64,000 bases of DNA, taken from assembly GCF_003991585.1 (NCBI RefSeq), contig NZ_PQSP01000003.1, forward strand, positions 186,001 to 250,000. The letters are read 5' to 3'. Position 1 is the stretch's first letter. Each line of letters opens with the position of its first letter. The translations under genes and the position numbers were made by a program. This document shows positions 8,562 through 18,736 of this stretch, piece after piece. The notes beneath the pieces were generated by a model. The model did not search any database. It was not told the origin of the DNA and saw only the letters and a program-made list of their open reading frames with translations. Origin of the DNA: Saezia sanguinis (lineage in GTDB: Bacteria; Pseudomonadota; Gammaproteobacteria; Burkholderiales; Burkholderiaceae_C).

Positions 8562-10964
8562 ATGCAAAAATACAGTTTGAGATCTTTTACAGCAAGTGTA
8601 CTGACCGCACTGCTGGTTGCTTTCCCCTTAACGGCATGTGTTGCGCAAAACCCACGCGCACAGCACAGCGCACCTCCGGAAACCGCCGGCGGCAACAGCA
8701 CCCTTCCCGGCTCTTCTTCGCTGGATGCCCGGCTTCTTTACCAGCTCATGACTGCCGAGCTGAATTACATCGACGGCAACCTGAACGACGCCTATATCCT
8801 GATTTTGAAATCTGCCCAGCAATCCGGCGACCCGCAACTTTATGAGCGTGCCGTCAACATTGCCTTGCAGGCCAAAGTAACCGGTTCAGCGCTGACAGCC
8901 GCACAGGAATGGAAAAAAGCCGATCCCACATCCAGAGATGCGAACCGCTACATTCTGGATATTCTGATCAGCATGCAGCGCTATGGCCAGATCACAGATG
9001 CAGCGCAGTCCATGATCCGCCTGACCTCGGATGAAGAACGCCCCCGGTTCATTGCGGCACTGGGCCAGTACCTGGCGCCACACGCCAAAGAGATAGAACC
9101 CCGGTACCAGTCCATTCTGTCCCCCTGGCTCAGCGGAACCAATTCCGAAGAAGCCATGGCCGCCTGGGTTTCCCTGAGCATCATGAAGCTCTCGGTGTCC
9201 AAGCTCGATGAAGCATATGCCGCCATTGAACAGGCCCATACTTTGGCGCCAGAGGCGCCCGAACCGATTCTGGCTGCCGTCAGCCTGATTGACAGTTCGG
9301 TACCCCAGGCAGAAGAACTGGTGCAGGCTTATCTGAAAAACGAATCGGCCGACCAGCAGGTAAGGCTGGCCTATATCCAGACCCTGCTGCACCAGCAGCG
9401 CATCAATCAGGGCATACAGCAACTGGAAATTGCTGTAAAAAACCCTGATACGCCTGCCATTGCCTGGTTTATTCTGGGTTCCCTCCAGATTGAAACCAAA
9501 CATACCCAGGAAGGTATGAAAAACCTGCAGGTTTATCTCGAAAAAACAGCCAGCGACGCGTCTGCGGAAGCTCAAAACAACCGTGAAAGAAGCTATCTGG
9601 AACTGGCTCAGGCCGAAGCCGACCTGGGGCGCCTGCCGGCAGCCCAAAAATGGATAGACCAGATCAATGACCCTGAAATCAAAATCCCGGCACTGAAAGC
9701 CTATATCGGACTGCTGGCACAAGACGGTCAATACAACGAAGCGTTCAAAGCTGCGGCTGGACTTCCGACCCGCACACCCCAGGAAAGCGTGCAGAAAACG
9801 CTGTTGCAGGCACAGATACTGATGCAGGCCAAACGCTGGCGCCAGGCCTATGACCTGCTGGACAAAGCCAGCGTGACACCCGATGCCGACCTGCTTTACC
9901 TGCAGGCCATGGCTGCAGAACGTATCGGCCATTTCCCACGAATGGAATCCTTGCTGCACCAGGTCATTGCCCTCAACCCCAGCTATGCCCATGCCTACAA
10001 TGCGCTGGGCTACACCCTGGCTGACCGCAATGAGCGTTTGCCGGAAGCCAGAGAACTGGTTGAAAAAGCACTCGAACTCGACCCCGGCAACGCCATGATG
10101 ATGGACAGCCTGGGATGGGTCGAATTCCGCGAAGGACAGGTTGAAAAAGCGCTGGAAACCCTGCAACAGGCATTCAATGAATACCCAGACTCCGAAGTTG
10201 CCGCCCACTTAGGTGAAGTGCAATGGGTACTGGGCATGCGCGATGAGGCTATGACCACATGGAAACTCGCGTGGCTTGATACACCGGACAGCGATGTATT
10301 GCAGCAGACATTCAAACGTTTGCGCATCACGCAACGCATGCTCAACGACTTTACCCTGCCGCCAGATGCAGTGTTGCCACGCAGCCTTCCAGACAGCGAT
10401 GCGGCAGCACACCAGTCGGCCATCTACATCGAATCCCTGATCGCCAAAGGTGAGTGGCAAAAACTCTATGACCTGCTCTCGCCCATGACGCAGAAAGCAG
10501 AAATTCCTGCGCTGATGCAACTGCAAGCCGTGGCGGCCGATCAGCTCGACAACATGGCAGAAGCCGAAAAGCTGTTGCGCCGTGTCATGATACTGGACCC
10601 GGAAAACGCCATGGCCTACAACGATCTGGGTTATATGTTAACCAACCGTGGCATACGCCTGCAGGAAGCCAAGGAACTCATCGAGAAAGCTTATGCATTG
10701 CAACCCGACAGTGCTCCTATTCTGGACAGCATGGGCTGGATTGAATTCAAGCTGGGAAATCTGAGCAAAGCACTGGAATGGCTGCAAAATGCATATGACC
10801 TCGACCCTTCTATCGCAGAAATTGGCGTGCACCTGGGTGAAGTGCTCTGGCACAGCGGGCGACAGGCAGAAGCCATGCTGATCTGGCGTGACGTTCAGCA
10901 ACAGTATCCTGATGATCCCGACCTGAAAGAAACGCTGGAGAGACTGAAAGTCACCCTGCCATGA
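8562..10964 (+). CDS. TPR-repeat outer-membrane lipoprotein
   Basis: 800-aa protein with a lipoprotein leader ending LTAC (Cys26) and then almost wholly helical TPR repeats. Two well-conserved blocks repeat the pattern AYNALGYTLADR ... PEARELVEKALELDPGNA and AYNDLGYMLTNR ... QEAKELIEKAYALQPDSA (about residues 483-510 and 686-716), each followed by a DSLGW/DSMGW helix and a HLGEV helix. This gene is usually found directly before lolB in Burkholderiales. A scaffold role in the outer membrane is inferred; partners are unknown. Its stop overlaps the lolB start in ATGA, so the two are translationally coupled. Confidence 0.88.
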   Translation: MQKYSLRSFTASVLTALLVAFPLTACVAQNPRAQHSAPPETAGGNSTLPGSSSLDARLLYQLMTAELNYIDGNLNDAYILILKSAQQSGDPQLYERAVNIALQAKVTGSALTAAQEWKKADPTSRDANRYILDILISMQRYGQITDAAQSMIRLTSDEERPRFIAALGQYLAPHAKEIEPRYQSILSPWLSGTNSEEAMAAWVSLSIMKLSVSKLDEAYAAIEQAHTLAPEAPEPILAAVSLIDSSVPQAEELVQAYLKNESADQQVRLAYIQTLLHQQRINQGIQQLEIAVKNPDTPAIAWFILGSLQIETKHTQEGMKNLQVYLEKTASDASAEAQNNRERSYLELAQAEADLGRLPAAQKWIDQINDPEIKIPALKAYIGLLAQDGQYNEAFKAAAGLPTRTPQESVQKTLLQAQILMQAKRWRQAYDLLDKASVTPDADLLYLQAMAAERIGHFPRMESLLHQVIALNPSYAHAYNALGYTLADRNERLPEARELVEKALELDPGNAMMMDSLGWVEFREGQVEKALETLQQAFNEYPDSEVAAHLGEVQWVLGMRDEAMTTWKLAWLDTPDSDVLQQTFKRLRITQRMLNDFTLPPDAVLPRSLPDSDAAAHQSAIYIESLIAKGEWQKLYDLLSPMTQKAEIPALMQLQAVAADQLDNMAEAEKLLRRVMILDPENAMAYNDLGYMLTNRGIRLQEAKELIEKAYALQPDSAPILDSMGWIEFKLGNLSKALEWLQNAYDLDPSIAEIGVHLGEVLWHSGRQAEAMLIWRDVQQQYPDDPDLKETLERLKVTLP

Positions 10965-11536
10965 GCCGGTTTCCCTCCGCTTTGTCACATGGCTGGAAGC
11001 GCCTGCATATATGGCTGCTGTTATGTCTGGTTACTTTGACATTGACAGCATGCCCACTGTATGGCTTGCGTGATCTGGGTGCCCCACTGTATTTTGCCGG
11101 TCGGCTGGCTTTGTCGCAGGAGGCTGACCCACGGATTCCGGGCAGCAAGGCAGACTCATGGTCGGCGCATTTCGAATTGGCCGGCTCCCCGGCTCAGGGC
11201 ACCCTGCGGCTTTCCACCCCCGTGGGCAGCACAATCGCGCAGGTTGACTGGGAACCCGGCAAAGCCGTCCTGACCACCAGTGAAGAAACGCAGAATTACG
11301 AAAGCCTGGATGCGCTCACACTAGCCTACTTTGAACAAACCATCCCCATTGCGGCCCTGTTTGACTGGCTGCAAGGCAAACCCACTGAGCAGGTCGTTCC
11401 CGGCTGGGAAGTCAACCTCACGCGTGCTGCCGGTGGCGTCATCAGTGCAGAACGCCAACAACCCGCCCCCCGTGTGCGTTTAAGGGCCATTGTGGATGAG
11501 CATGATGACAATACCACCCCGACGCATTCTCTGTAA
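10961..11536 (+). CDS. lolB: outer-membrane lipoprotein insertase LolB
   Basis: LolB, 191 aa, the outer-membrane receptor that takes lipoproteins from LolA. A signal peptide with lipobox LTAC gives Cys31. The mature part has the LolB pattern: GRLALSQ near the start, then a sandwich-like run with GTLRLSTPVGS, IAQVDWEPGKAVL and FDWLQGKP. Its overlap with the preceding TPR lipoprotein gene and position 60 bp before ispE are the standard betaproteobacterial arrangement, which supports the call more than the modest sequence conservation does. Confidence 0.9.
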   Translation: MSRFPSALSHGWKRLHIWLLLCLVTLTLTACPLYGLRDLGAPLYFAGRLALSQEADPRIPGSKADSWSAHFELAGSPAQGTLRLSTPVGSTIAQVDWEPGKAVLTTSEETQNYESLDALTLAYFEQTIPIAALFDWLQGKPTEQVVPGWEVNLTRAAGGVISAERQQPAPRVRLRAIVDEHDDNTTPTHSL

Positions 11537-11596
11537 ACCGTTTCACCTTTTTCCAAAATAAACCACCTGCATCATTCATAAAAACCAATCATTGCC

Positions 11597-12556
11597 ATGC
11601 AGCCACACGCCCTTCACGATGTTCTGGCCCCGGCCAAATTGAACCTGTTTCTGCATATCACAGGCCGGCGTCATGATGGCTATCATCTGCTGCAGTCTGC
11701 ATTTGTCGCCATTGACTGGTTTGATACGCTGCATTTTGAGCGCCGCAACGATGCCGTCATTACCCGTCATGACCTGGGCGCCGCACTGCCGGAAGACGAT
11801 CTGATCATCCGTGCCGCCCGGTTACTGCAACAAAACAGCCGCACCGCGTATGGCGCAGATATCTCCATCCAAAAAAACATCCCTGCGCAAGCCGGCCTGG
11901 GCGGTGGCAGTTCAGATGCTGCAACCACCCTGCTGGCATTAAACCACCTGTGGCAAACACGGCTCACCGCCCTACAGTTACATGCCCTGGCGCAACAACT
12001 GGGTGCAGATGTTCCCTTCTTTCTGCATCGTGGCCCGGCGTGGGTTGAGGGCGTTGGCGAGCAGATTTCTGACCTGGCTTTACCCCACACTGCTTTTCAC
12101 ACCCCGATCGCTGTTTTAAAACCGGAATTTGGCGTTTCTACACAACAGCTTTTTTCAAGCCCTGTACTGACAAGAAATACAAAGCCTGTTAGAATGGCGG
12201 ACTTCGCTTCTTTCGATCTGTGTTCAAAGCGTTTTGAAAACGAAAGTGAAATACAGCAGCATGCATTGCTGAAAACCGGGGCCGAAAACCCCTATGCTGT
12301 GTTTGATTTTGGACACAATGATTTGCAGCAAGTTGCTGTGGCTTTTCAGCCGCAGATCGGGCAGGCACTTGAATACCTGTCAGATCTGTCTGGAGGGCCG
12401 GCACGCATGACAGGCTCTGGCAGTGCTGTTTTTGCGGCCATGCGAAAGAGTGTTGATCCACTTGAACAGTCAACCAATTCATTGCCTTTTGGCTGGCAGT
12501 TTAAGATGTGTAAAATTCTGGATGAACATCCACACCCAGACTGGCTGCCAGATTGA
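11597..12556 (+). CDS. ispE: 4-diphosphocytidyl-2-C-methyl-D-erythritol kinase
   Basis: IspE, a GHMP kinase of the MEP isoprenoid pathway, phosphorylates CDP-methylerythritol. APAKLNL (11-17) carries the conserved Lys, the glycine-rich ATP loop is PAQAGLGGGSSDAAT (96-110) with Asp107, and a C-terminal GGPARMTGSGSAVF is the third GHMP motif. At 319 aa it is some 30-40 residues longer than usual; the extra length appears to lie around 195-235, between AVLKPEFGVST and the conserved ENPYAVFDFGHNDLQ region. Confidence 0.95.
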   Translation: MQPHALHDVLAPAKLNLFLHITGRRHDGYHLLQSAFVAIDWFDTLHFERRNDAVITRHDLGAALPEDDLIIRAARLLQQNSRTAYGADISIQKNIPAQAGLGGGSSDAATTLLALNHLWQTRLTALQLHALAQQLGADVPFFLHRGPAWVEGVGEQISDLALPHTAFHTPIAVLKPEFGVSTQQLFSSPVLTRNTKPVRMADFASFDLCSKRFENESEIQQHALLKTGAENPYAVFDFGHNDLQQVAVAFQPQIGQALEYLSDLSGGPARMTGSGSAVFAAMRKSVDPLEQSTNSLPFGWQFKMCKILDEHPHPDWLPD

Positions 12557-12564
12557 GTGTGGAG

Positions 12565-12588
12565 TTGAACCGAAAGTGTATGGTTCAA
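12565..12588. repeat. inverted repeat between ispE and tRNA-Gln
   Basis: Arms TTGAACC and GGTTCAA flank a 10-nt loop, 9 bp after the ispE stop. No run of T follows on the plus strand, so it is a weak candidate for an intrinsic terminator; it may instead shape the tRNA precursor. Confidence 0.35.
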
Positions 12589-12628
12589 AAGGTTATAGTG
12601 TCATCATGTGATACTGTAATAAGTATGT

Positions 12629-12705
12629 AGGGGCGTCGCCAAGCTGGTTAAGGCACCGGATTTTGATTCCGGCATGCGTAGGTTCGAATCCTTCCGCCCC
12701 TGCCA
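12629..12705 (+). tRNA. tRNA-Gln (anticodon TTG), CCA encoded
   Basis: A 77-nt cloverleaf with 7-bp acceptor AGGGGCG/CGCCCCT, discriminator G, and encoded CCA (12703-12705). The anticodon stem is CCGGA/TCCGG with loop TTTTGAT, giving anticodon TTG at 12663-12665. The T loop has the invariant GGTTCGAATC. A tRNA-Gln between ispE and prs is a conserved arrangement in this order. Confidence 0.97.
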
Positions 12706-12864
12706 TTTTTTGAGAAACAACACAGGCTTCATATTCCAATATGTCAACCGGGATGATATGCACAAACTTGCAATTCATCATTCAAGAGCAATATCAGCTT
12801 ATTCGCTCTTGTCGGTTCTTATGTGTTGCGGATCAAACCAACCCCCAACTCTTGCGGAATAACG

Positions 12865-13848
12865 ATGCATCCGCCTAATGAATATATTGTCTTCACAGGC
12901 AACGCCAATCCCGCTCTTGCAGCGGAAATCACAGCACAACTCAACATCCCCCTGGGCAAAGCCAATGTCAGCAAGTTTTCTGACGGCGAAGTCTATGTTG
13001 AAATCAAACAGAACGTACGCTCACGGGACGTGTTTGTGGTTCAGCCAACCTGCCACCCGACCAATGACAACCTGATGGAACTGATCATCATGGTCGATGC
13101 GCTCAAACGCGCCTCTGCCGAGCGCATCAACGCCGTGATTCCTTATTACGGTTACGCCCGGCAGGATCGCCGGGTGCGTTCGGCCCGCGTGCCCATTTCG
13201 GCCAAAGTGGTTGCCAACATGTTACAGGCAGTCGGCGTAACGCGCGTGCTGACGATGGATCTGCACGCAGACCAGATTCAGGGGTTTTTTGACATCCCGG
13301 CGGATAACATCTATGCCACGCCCATTCTTCTGGCAGACATCCGCAGCAAAAATTACAGCGACCTGATGATCGTCTCTCCTGACGTCGGCGGCGTTGTACG
13401 TGCGCGTGCATTTGCCAAAGGCCTGGGGTGCGATATGGCCATCATTGACAAGCGCCGCCCTCGCCCCAACGTCAGCGAAGTGATGCACGTCATTGGCGAA
13501 ATCGAAGGCCGCAACTGCGTCATCATGGATGACATTGTCGATACGGCAGGCACCTTGATCAAAGCCGCCGAAGTACTCAAAGAGCGCGGCGCCAAGAGCG
13601 TGCTGGCCTACTGTACCCATCCGATCCTGTCGGGCCCGGCCATTGAACGGCTCTCATCCGGAAACGCCCTGGATGAACTGGTTGTCACCAACACCATTCC
13701 GCTGTCTCCGGCAGCGCAGGCCTGCCCCAAAATACGGGTGCTGAGTGTGGCATCCTTGTTTGCAGAAACCATACACCGCATCTCGACGGGTGAGTCGGTT
13801 ATGAGCCTGTTTCTTGAACAGGAACAACCCGGCCTGAATTTAGGCTAA
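12865..13848 (+). CDS. prs: ribose-phosphate pyrophosphokinase
   Basis: PRPP synthetase, 327 aa, makes PRPP from ribose 5-phosphate and ATP for purine, pyrimidine, histidine and NAD synthesis. Signatures: [11 protein letters not shown] at the N-terminus, [10 protein letters not shown], the metal-binding [15 protein letters not shown] region, and the PRPP-binding loop [13 protein letters not shown]. The frame is open 14 codons upstream, but the ATG at 12865 has GCGGA about 7 nt before it and fits the family. It stands 159 bp after tRNA-Gln and ends at a strong terminator. Confidence 0.98.
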   Translation: MHPPNEYIVFTGNANPALAAEITAQLNIPLGKANVSKFSDGEVYVEIKQNVRSRDVFVVQPTCHPTNDNLMELIIMVDALKRASAERINAVIPYYGYARQDRRVRSARVPISAKVVANMLQAVGVTRVLTMDLHADQIQGFFDIPADNIYATPILLADIRSKNYSDLMIVSPDVGGVVRARAFAKGLGCDMAIIDKRRPRPNVSEVMHVIGEIEGRNCVIMDDIVDTAGTLIKAAEVLKERGAKSVLAYCTHPILSGPAIERLSSGNALDELVVTNTIPLSPAAQACPKIRVLSVASLFAETIHRISTGESVMSLFLEQEQPGLNLG

Positions 13849-13865
13849 AATAGATAGTTTCGCTT

Positions 13866-13893
13866 ACAGCAGGCTTTTTTAAAAGCCTGCTGT
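13866..13893 (+). terminator. intrinsic terminator after prs
   Basis: Perfect inverted repeat with outer arms ACAGCAGGC and GCCTGCTGT and an inner T6A4 stretch, starting 18 nt after the prs stop and followed by AGTTTTT. It separates prs from rplY. Confidence 0.8.
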
Positions 13894-13945
13894 AGTTTTT
13901 AACCGGACCGCTGGTCGCGGCGGTTCAATGATTTTGGAGTTATCC

Positions 13946-14578
13946 ATGAAATTCGTCGCTTTTGAACGCAAAGAGCAGGGAACGAGTGCGAGCCGCCGCC
14001 TGCGCCGTGCGGGTAAAGTTCCTGGTATTGTCTATGGCAATGGTGATGCACTGCCGATCGAGCTTGACCACAATGCTTTGTGGCATGCTGCACGTAAAGA
14101 AGCTTTCCACTCCTCCATTCTGGACATGGAAGTTGATGGCAAAGTCACCAAAGTACTGCTGCGAGACGTGCAATACCACGCCTACAAGCCATTCATCACA
14201 CACATTGACTTTCAACGTGTGAACATGAAAAAACCCATTACGCTCAGAGTTCCTGTGCATTACAGCGGTGCAGAAGAAAGCCCTGCAGTCAAAATTGACG
14301 GCCAGATGGTTAACTATATCGCCAGCGAACTGGAAATCCAGTGCTTACCCAGCCAGCTGCCTGAGTTTATTGCTGTTGACCTTTCCAAACTGGAAAAAAA
14401 TGGTGCCATGCACGTCTCTGACCTGACCCTGCCTGAAGGAGTGAACGTGGTCAGCCATGCAGAAGAAGACCTCACGCTGGTCACTGCTTCCAACATTGTT
14501 GAAGAAACAGTTTCCGACGAGGCTCCGGCTGCCCCAGCAGCTGACGCAGCAGCGCCTGCTACTCCTGCTGCATCCTGA
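13946..14578 (+). CDS. rplY: 50S ribosomal protein L25, long (Ctc/TL5) form
   Basis: Binds 5S rRNA in the large subunit. 210 aa: an N-terminal L25 domain (about 1-92, with [16 protein letters not shown]) and a C-terminal TL5 beta domain, then an Ala/Pro-rich tail rich in DAAAPA. The frame opens six codons earlier, but the ATG at 13946 has GGAG 8 nt upstream (TTTTGGAGTTATCC), which decides the start. Located between prs and pth as usual in Burkholderiales. Confidence 0.96.
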   Translation: MKFVAFERKEQGTSASRRLRRAGKVPGIVYGNGDALPIELDHNALWHAARKEAFHSSILDMEVDGKVTKVLLRDVQYHAYKPFITHIDFQRVNMKKPITLRVPVHYSGAEESPAVKIDGQMVNYIASELEIQCLPSQLPEFIAVDLSKLEKNGAMHVSDLTLPEGVNVVSHAEEDLTLVTASNIVEETVSDEAPAAPAADAAAPATPAAS

Positions 14579-14645
14579 TCAGGATCAACGCAGATATGCG
14601 GTAAAGCATCAAATACCATTGACGGTCATTTGATGCCTTGCCTCT

Positions 14646-14673
14646 AAAAGTCCGCCCTTTAGCGGACTTTTTT
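14646..14673 (+). terminator. intrinsic terminator after rplY
   Basis: Arms AAAAGTCCGC and GCGGACTTTT around a 6-nt loop, ending in a T run. A second, weaker inverted repeat (GCATCAAAT / ATTTGATGC, about 14605-14636) lies just before it. Together they lie in the 117 bp between rplY and pth. Confidence 0.85.
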
Positions 14674-14695
14674 ATTTCTCACAGATAATAGCACC

Positions 14696-15283
14696 ATGAT
14701 CAAGCTGTTTGTTGGTTTAGGAAACCCAGGAACCGAATACGAAGGAACCCGACACAATGCCGGGTTCCTGTGGATTGATGCGCTGGCCAGCCAGTGGAAC
14801 ACCACATTGCGGATGGAAAAAGGCTATTTTGGCCTGGTTGCCCGTACACAGCAAAACGGAGAGACTGTTTGGCTGCTGAAGCCTCAAACCTATATGAACC
14901 GCTCCGGGCAGTCTGTTGCCGCTCTGGCCCGTTTTTTCAAAATTGAAGCCCAGGAAATTCTGGTTGCCCATGACGAACTTGACCTGTTGCCAGGACACGC
15001 CAAACTGAAGTTTGCCGGCAGCCACGCCGGACATAAAGGGCTCAAAGATATTGAAGCCAGGCTAGGAACACGTGATTACTGGCGGCTGCGCCTTGGGATC
15101 GGACATCCGGGGGTGCGAAGTGAGGTGATCAACTGGGTATTACAACGCCCATCGGCAGAAAACCGGAACGCGATACAACACTGTATTGACAAAACCATGA
15201 GCGCTGTCTCTGACTTGCTTGCCGGAGAGTTTGAAGCCGCCACCCGCATCATCAATGCAAAACCCGCGGCAGATCAGCCATAA
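14696..15283 (+). CDS. pth: peptidyl-tRNA hydrolase
   Basis: Pth, 195 aa, recycles tRNA from peptidyl-tRNA released early. VGLGNPG (6-12), catalytic His20 in TRHNAGF, NRSGQSV and the HDELDL segment with the conserved Asp are all present, as is [11 protein letters not shown]. It is the last gene of the plus-strand run and converges on the I42-like gene. Confidence 0.97.
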   Translation: MIKLFVGLGNPGTEYEGTRHNAGFLWIDALASQWNTTLRMEKGYFGLVARTQQNGETVWLLKPQTYMNRSGQSVAALARFFKIEAQEILVAHDELDLLPGHAKLKFAGSHAGHKGLKDIEARLGTRDYWRLRLGIGHPGVRSEVINWVLQRPSAENRNAIQHCIDKTMSAVSDLLAGEFEAATRIINAKPAADQP

Positions 15284-15340
15284 GCGCCTCACCAGGGAGA
15301 GGTTTGAGGGGATTCACTTGCCCCTGCAAAAAAATACTGA

Positions 15341-15733
15341 TCAATTCGTCACAGTCACATTCAACTGCAACTCACTGCGGGGAATATCTGTGCTGTGGTT
15401 GGAGGGCAGCTCAACAATACGGATCTGATCTTCCCCCTGCCGCAACGCCATGAAAACATAGCGCTCTACGGCTGCCCCCTGTTCAGACAGTTGCAACACC
15501 TGCCTGGTCGGCGCTTCAAAAACGCCCTGACCATGCTCAAAAACGTCCCACATATAATTAGAACCGCTGCGCGGCACTTCAACCACCAATTCCTGTCCCC
15601 GATGCATTCTGATATGACGGCCACTGTCCGCCTGGGTAACGCGCACCTCCGAAGGAGCGCTGCTGGCACAGGCCGTTAACATCAAAGCAGTCATGACAGA
15701 CAATGCTCCAGCCGTGATTGAATGATTTTTCAT
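15341..15733 (-). CDS. putative I42 (chagasin-like) protease inhibitor lipoprotein
   Basis: 130-aa protein with a lipoprotein signal, lipobox LTAC near residues 19-22. The mature domain of about 105 residues has the pattern of chagasin-type cysteine protease inhibitors: ELVVEVPRSGSNYMWDV in the place of the NPTTGYxW loop, and a YVFMALRQGEDQIRIVELP strand pair. The NPTTG core is degenerate (RSGSN), so inhibitory activity is uncertain. Start: ATG at 15733 with AGAGG 6 nt upstream; the ATG at 15739 lies too close to that site. Confidence 0.6.
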   Translation of the reverse strand: MKNHSITAGALSVMTALMLTACASSAPSEVRVTQADSGRHIRMHRGQELVVEVPRSGSNYMWDVFEHGQGVFEAPTRQVLQLSEQGAAVERYVFMALRQGEDQIRIVELPSNHSTDIPRSELQLNVTVTN

Positions 15734-15791
15734 CTCCATCCTCTTGCATGCTCTATGCATACATTTGCTACTGCCGCGCAATCAACCGCAA

Positions 15792-16070
<279 letters not shown>

Positions 16071-16098
16071 CTACACGGCATATTCCTATCAGCAGGTG

Positions 16099-16596
16099 TC
16101 AGCCTAACTGTTTTTGCTGACGCCGCTTCTGCAGATACTGCTCCACAACAGGAGAAACAAACTGCGATACATCCCCGCCCAACAGCGCAATTTCGCGCAC
16201 AAATGTGGCAGAAACAAAGTGATACTGCTCGCCAGGTGTCAGAAAAACCGTTTCCACCTGTGGCATCAAATGGCGGTTCATGCCTGCCATCTGAAACTCA
16301 TATTCAAAATCACTGGCCGCACGCAAACCACGCACAACCACTGTGGCGCCGTTGGCTTCGACAAAGTGTTGCAGCAGTCCTGAGAAACTCTGCACTTCCA
16401 CCGTAGGGTAAGCCGCCAGTGCATCTTTCGCTAGATACAGCCGCTCCTGCACATCAAACAGCGTTTTTTTGTGATGCGCAGCAGCCACTGCCACAATCAC
16501 TTTCGACCAGATCTTGCTGGCACGGCGAATCAAATCTTCATGCCCGCGGGTCAGCGGATCAAAAGTCCCCGGATAAACTGCGATCACTTCATTCAT
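16099..16596 (-). CDS. coaD: phosphopantetheine adenylyltransferase
   Basis: CoaD, 165 aa, makes dephospho-CoA from 4'-phosphopantetheine and [15 protein letters not shown] near the N-terminus contains the nucleotidyltransferase TxGH motif, and [23 protein letters not shown] is the substrate-binding region. The C-terminal ISxxxVRE-like switch reads [19 protein letters not shown]. Adjacent ATGs at 16599 and 16596 both serve; neither has a clear ribosome site. Confidence 0.96.
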   Translation of the reverse strand: MNEVIAVYPGTFDPLTRGHEDLIRRASKIWSKVIVAVAAAHHKKTLFDVQERLYLAKDALAAYPTVEVQSFSGLLQHFVEANGATVVVRGLRAASDFEYEFQMAGMNRHLMPQVETVFLTPGEQYHFVSATFVREIALLGGDVSQFVSPVVEQYLQKRRQQKQLG

Positions 16597-16637
16597 CATG
16601 GTTTTTATCAATTTAATGACAGAACAACAAAAAAACG

Positions 16638-17264
16638 CTACGATGCCCCGCCGGGTATAAAAAGATGGTAATACACTGCTCCTGCACGCGCCTGACGATA
16701 GCAGGATAACCCTTTCGGGGGCTCAATTAGCCGGTCTGCCTCCAGATAGATGGCACCATCGGGTGACACCACACGTTGCGCTTGCACCAAGGCATTTTCA
16801 AACAGATCGGCAGCAAATGGCGGATCTAAAAAAACCAGGTCAACTTTGCCAGCTTCACAACGCGTTAATGCCGCCATGCCATCCCCGCAAAGCACTTCCA
16901 CATTTGCAGCCTCCAGCTTTTGCCGTACCAGTTGCAGGTGTTGGGCCAGACGTTTGTCTTTTTCGACCAATGTCACGTGGGCTGCCCCCCGGGAAGCCGC
17001 CTCAAACCCCAGTGCACCCGTCCCGGCAAATACATCCAGACAACGCCAGCCGGACAAATCCTGCCCCAGCCAGTTGAACAGCGTTTCACGCACCCGGGAC
17101 GGTGTTGGCCGCAAACCCGGCATATCCATCACCGGCAATTTTGTACGCTTCCATTGCCCGCCAACAATCCGCACCTCTCCCGGTGCACTGCCCAGGCGGC
17201 GTTTTACCGGCACAGCCGGTCGGCTCTGGGGTTTGGAATGATGCGTTTTCACTGTACCCGCCAC
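16638..17264 (-). CDS. rsmD: 16S rRNA (guanine966-N2)-methyltransferase
   Basis: RsmD methylates G966 of 16S rRNA in the small subunit. 208 aa. [14 protein letters not shown] and [17 protein letters not shown] are typical N-terminal segments; SAM motif I is [14 protein letters not shown] and the catalytic motif IV is LDPPF. The first about 30 residues are basic and poorly conserved. The start is GTG at 17264; a second in-frame GTG lies at 17252. Upstream of coaD, as in many Burkholderiales. Confidence 0.94.
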   Translation of the reverse strand: MAGTVKTHHSKPQSRPAVPVKRRLGSAPGEVRIVGGQWKRTKLPVMDMPGLRPTPSRVRETLFNWLGQDLSGWRCLDVFAGTGALGFEAASRGAAHVTLVEKDKRLAQHLQLVRQKLEAANVEVLCGDGMAALTRCEAGKVDLVFLDPPFAADLFENALVQAQRVVSPDGAIYLEADRLIEPPKGLSCYRQARAGAVYYHLFIPGGAS

Positions 17265-17293
17265 GCGCCGCGATCCTGCCAGACAACCATTGC

Positions 17294-18694
17294 CTATTCC
17301 TGAGCGCCCAACACCACCGTCACCATCTTGTCAGGATCAATCACACGCTGAAACGCCTGCTTGACCTGGTCTGCCGTCACCGCTTCAATCAAATGCGGCC
17401 ACTGGTCCAGATAATCAAGCGGCAGATCATTGCGGGCAATGTTAGCCACCTGCCTGAGCAGTTTGGCATTGCTGTCAAACATCAACGGAAAACCGCCCAC
17501 CAGATTCGCCTTGGCCGCCTGCAATTCCGCTTCGGTTGGCCCTTCATTCATAAATGTCGTCAACACCTGTTGCACCACTGTGAGTGCTTCCTGAGCCTGA
17601 TCAGGACGGGTTTTCAGCGAGATGGTAAACGCGCCCACATTGGCGCCCGGTGCAAAATAGCTCCCCACGCCATACGTCAGCCCGCGTTCCTCCCTCACCT
17701 GCTGCATCAGACGGGAAGAAAAACCATTGCCGCCCAGCACATGGTTACCTACCACCAGCACCAGAAAATCCGGATCGCTGCGCTTGATGCCAGGCGCACC
17801 CACCAGAATCTGGGCCTGAGCGGCGTTGAACTTCATATTTTCATGCACCGCTTGTGTTAACGCAGGCACCTCTGCCACCTCAGGCAGTGCCGGACAAGCG
17901 CCTGATTGCGGCAGTTGCGACAACAGTTTTTGCGCAATGTCATTGGCCTCTTCACGGCTCACATTGCCTACCATTGAAATCCGTGCGCGGCACGGCAGTA
18001 CATAACGTGCGTGAAAGTTTTTCAAATCCGCAACCGTAATGGCATTCAGCGTCTGCTCCGTATACTGATCTGCATACGGGTGTCCGCTATACACCGCAGC
18101 ATAATAAGCGCGCGAGGCCACAGGCCCGGGTTGTGTCAGGCTTTCTTTCAGCGCTGCAACCGCTCTGGCCTGCTCACGCTTCAATACATCGGCCGGAAAA
18201 CTGGGGTACGCAATCACGCGCGCAGCCAGTGCAACCGCTTCGGGCAAAACGTCCGGATACGTCAATGTGCGCAGCGAATAAGCAAACTCGTCCCGGCTGG
18301 CAGAAGCCGCAAAAATTCCACCCAGATCGAGCCACGCATCCGTCACACCGTTTTCATCCAGTGCAGGCTCCTGGCCGGCGTTTGTCCCTGCTGTCACACC
18401 CTTGTCAGCCAGTATGGCAGCAAAGTCTGCCAGTCCGATTTTGTCCGCAAGGTCACGCCTGGAGCCTGCGTCAAACGCGATATTCACATCCAGCATCGGC
18501 AAGGAGCGGCTTTGCACCAGGTAAACCTTGGCGCCATTGTCCAGAGTCCACTGCTCAATCTGTGGCCCGGCATGTGCCGTGTTGCCAATTGCCAGAATCG
18601 CAACGCTTGCGACCACGCCCAGTACACTGCGAAACATCCGTGCTGACATTTGCTGCATCATTTCTGCCAGAAAATTCAAATTTTTCAATCTCAT
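17294..18694 (-). CDS. M16 peptidase family protein, non-catalytic partner
   Basis: 466 aa with a signal peptide (cleavage near THAGP). It has two M16 domains but the zinc motif HxxEH of its neighbour is replaced: where the partner reads GVAHMLEHMMFRG, this protein reads GLADFAAILADKG. The late R/Y region VREERGLTYGVGSYFAPGAN, typical of the substrate-binding second domain, is kept. Paired M16 proteins commonly form a heterodimer of one active and one inactive chain, so a periplasmic complex with the upstream gene product is inferred. The gap between the two genes is 42 bp. Confidence 0.88.
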   Translation of the reverse strand: MRLKNLNFLAEMMQQMSARMFRSVLGVVASVAILAIGNTAHAGPQIEQWTLDNGAKVYLVQSRSLPMLDVNIAFDAGSRRDLADKIGLADFAAILADKGVTAGTNAGQEPALDENGVTDAWLDLGGIFAASASRDEFAYSLRTLTYPDVLPEAVALAARVIAYPSFPADVLKREQARAVAALKESLTQPGPVASRAYYAAVYSGHPYADQYTEQTLNAITVADLKNFHARYVLPCRARISMVGNVSREEANDIAQKLLSQLPQSGACPALPEVAEVPALTQAVHENMKFNAAQAQILVGAPGIKRSDPDFLVLVVGNHVLGGNGFSSRLMQQVREERGLTYGVGSYFAPGANVGAFTISLKTRPDQAQEALTVVQQVLTTFMNEGPTEAELQAAKANLVGGFPLMFDSNAKLLRQVANIARNDLPLDYLDQWPHLIEAVTADQVKQAFQRVIDPDKMVTVVLGAQE

Positions 18695-18736
18695 GCTATA
18701 TGACCATTCATGCGCTGTTTGGCTATTGTCTGAAAA

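Noticed and set aside
8886..10208. 440-codon open frame on the minus strand opposite the TPR lipoprotein gene
   Set aside because: Phe/Gly/Gln-rich translation with no family features; it mirrors the repetitive codon use of the real gene on the plus strand.
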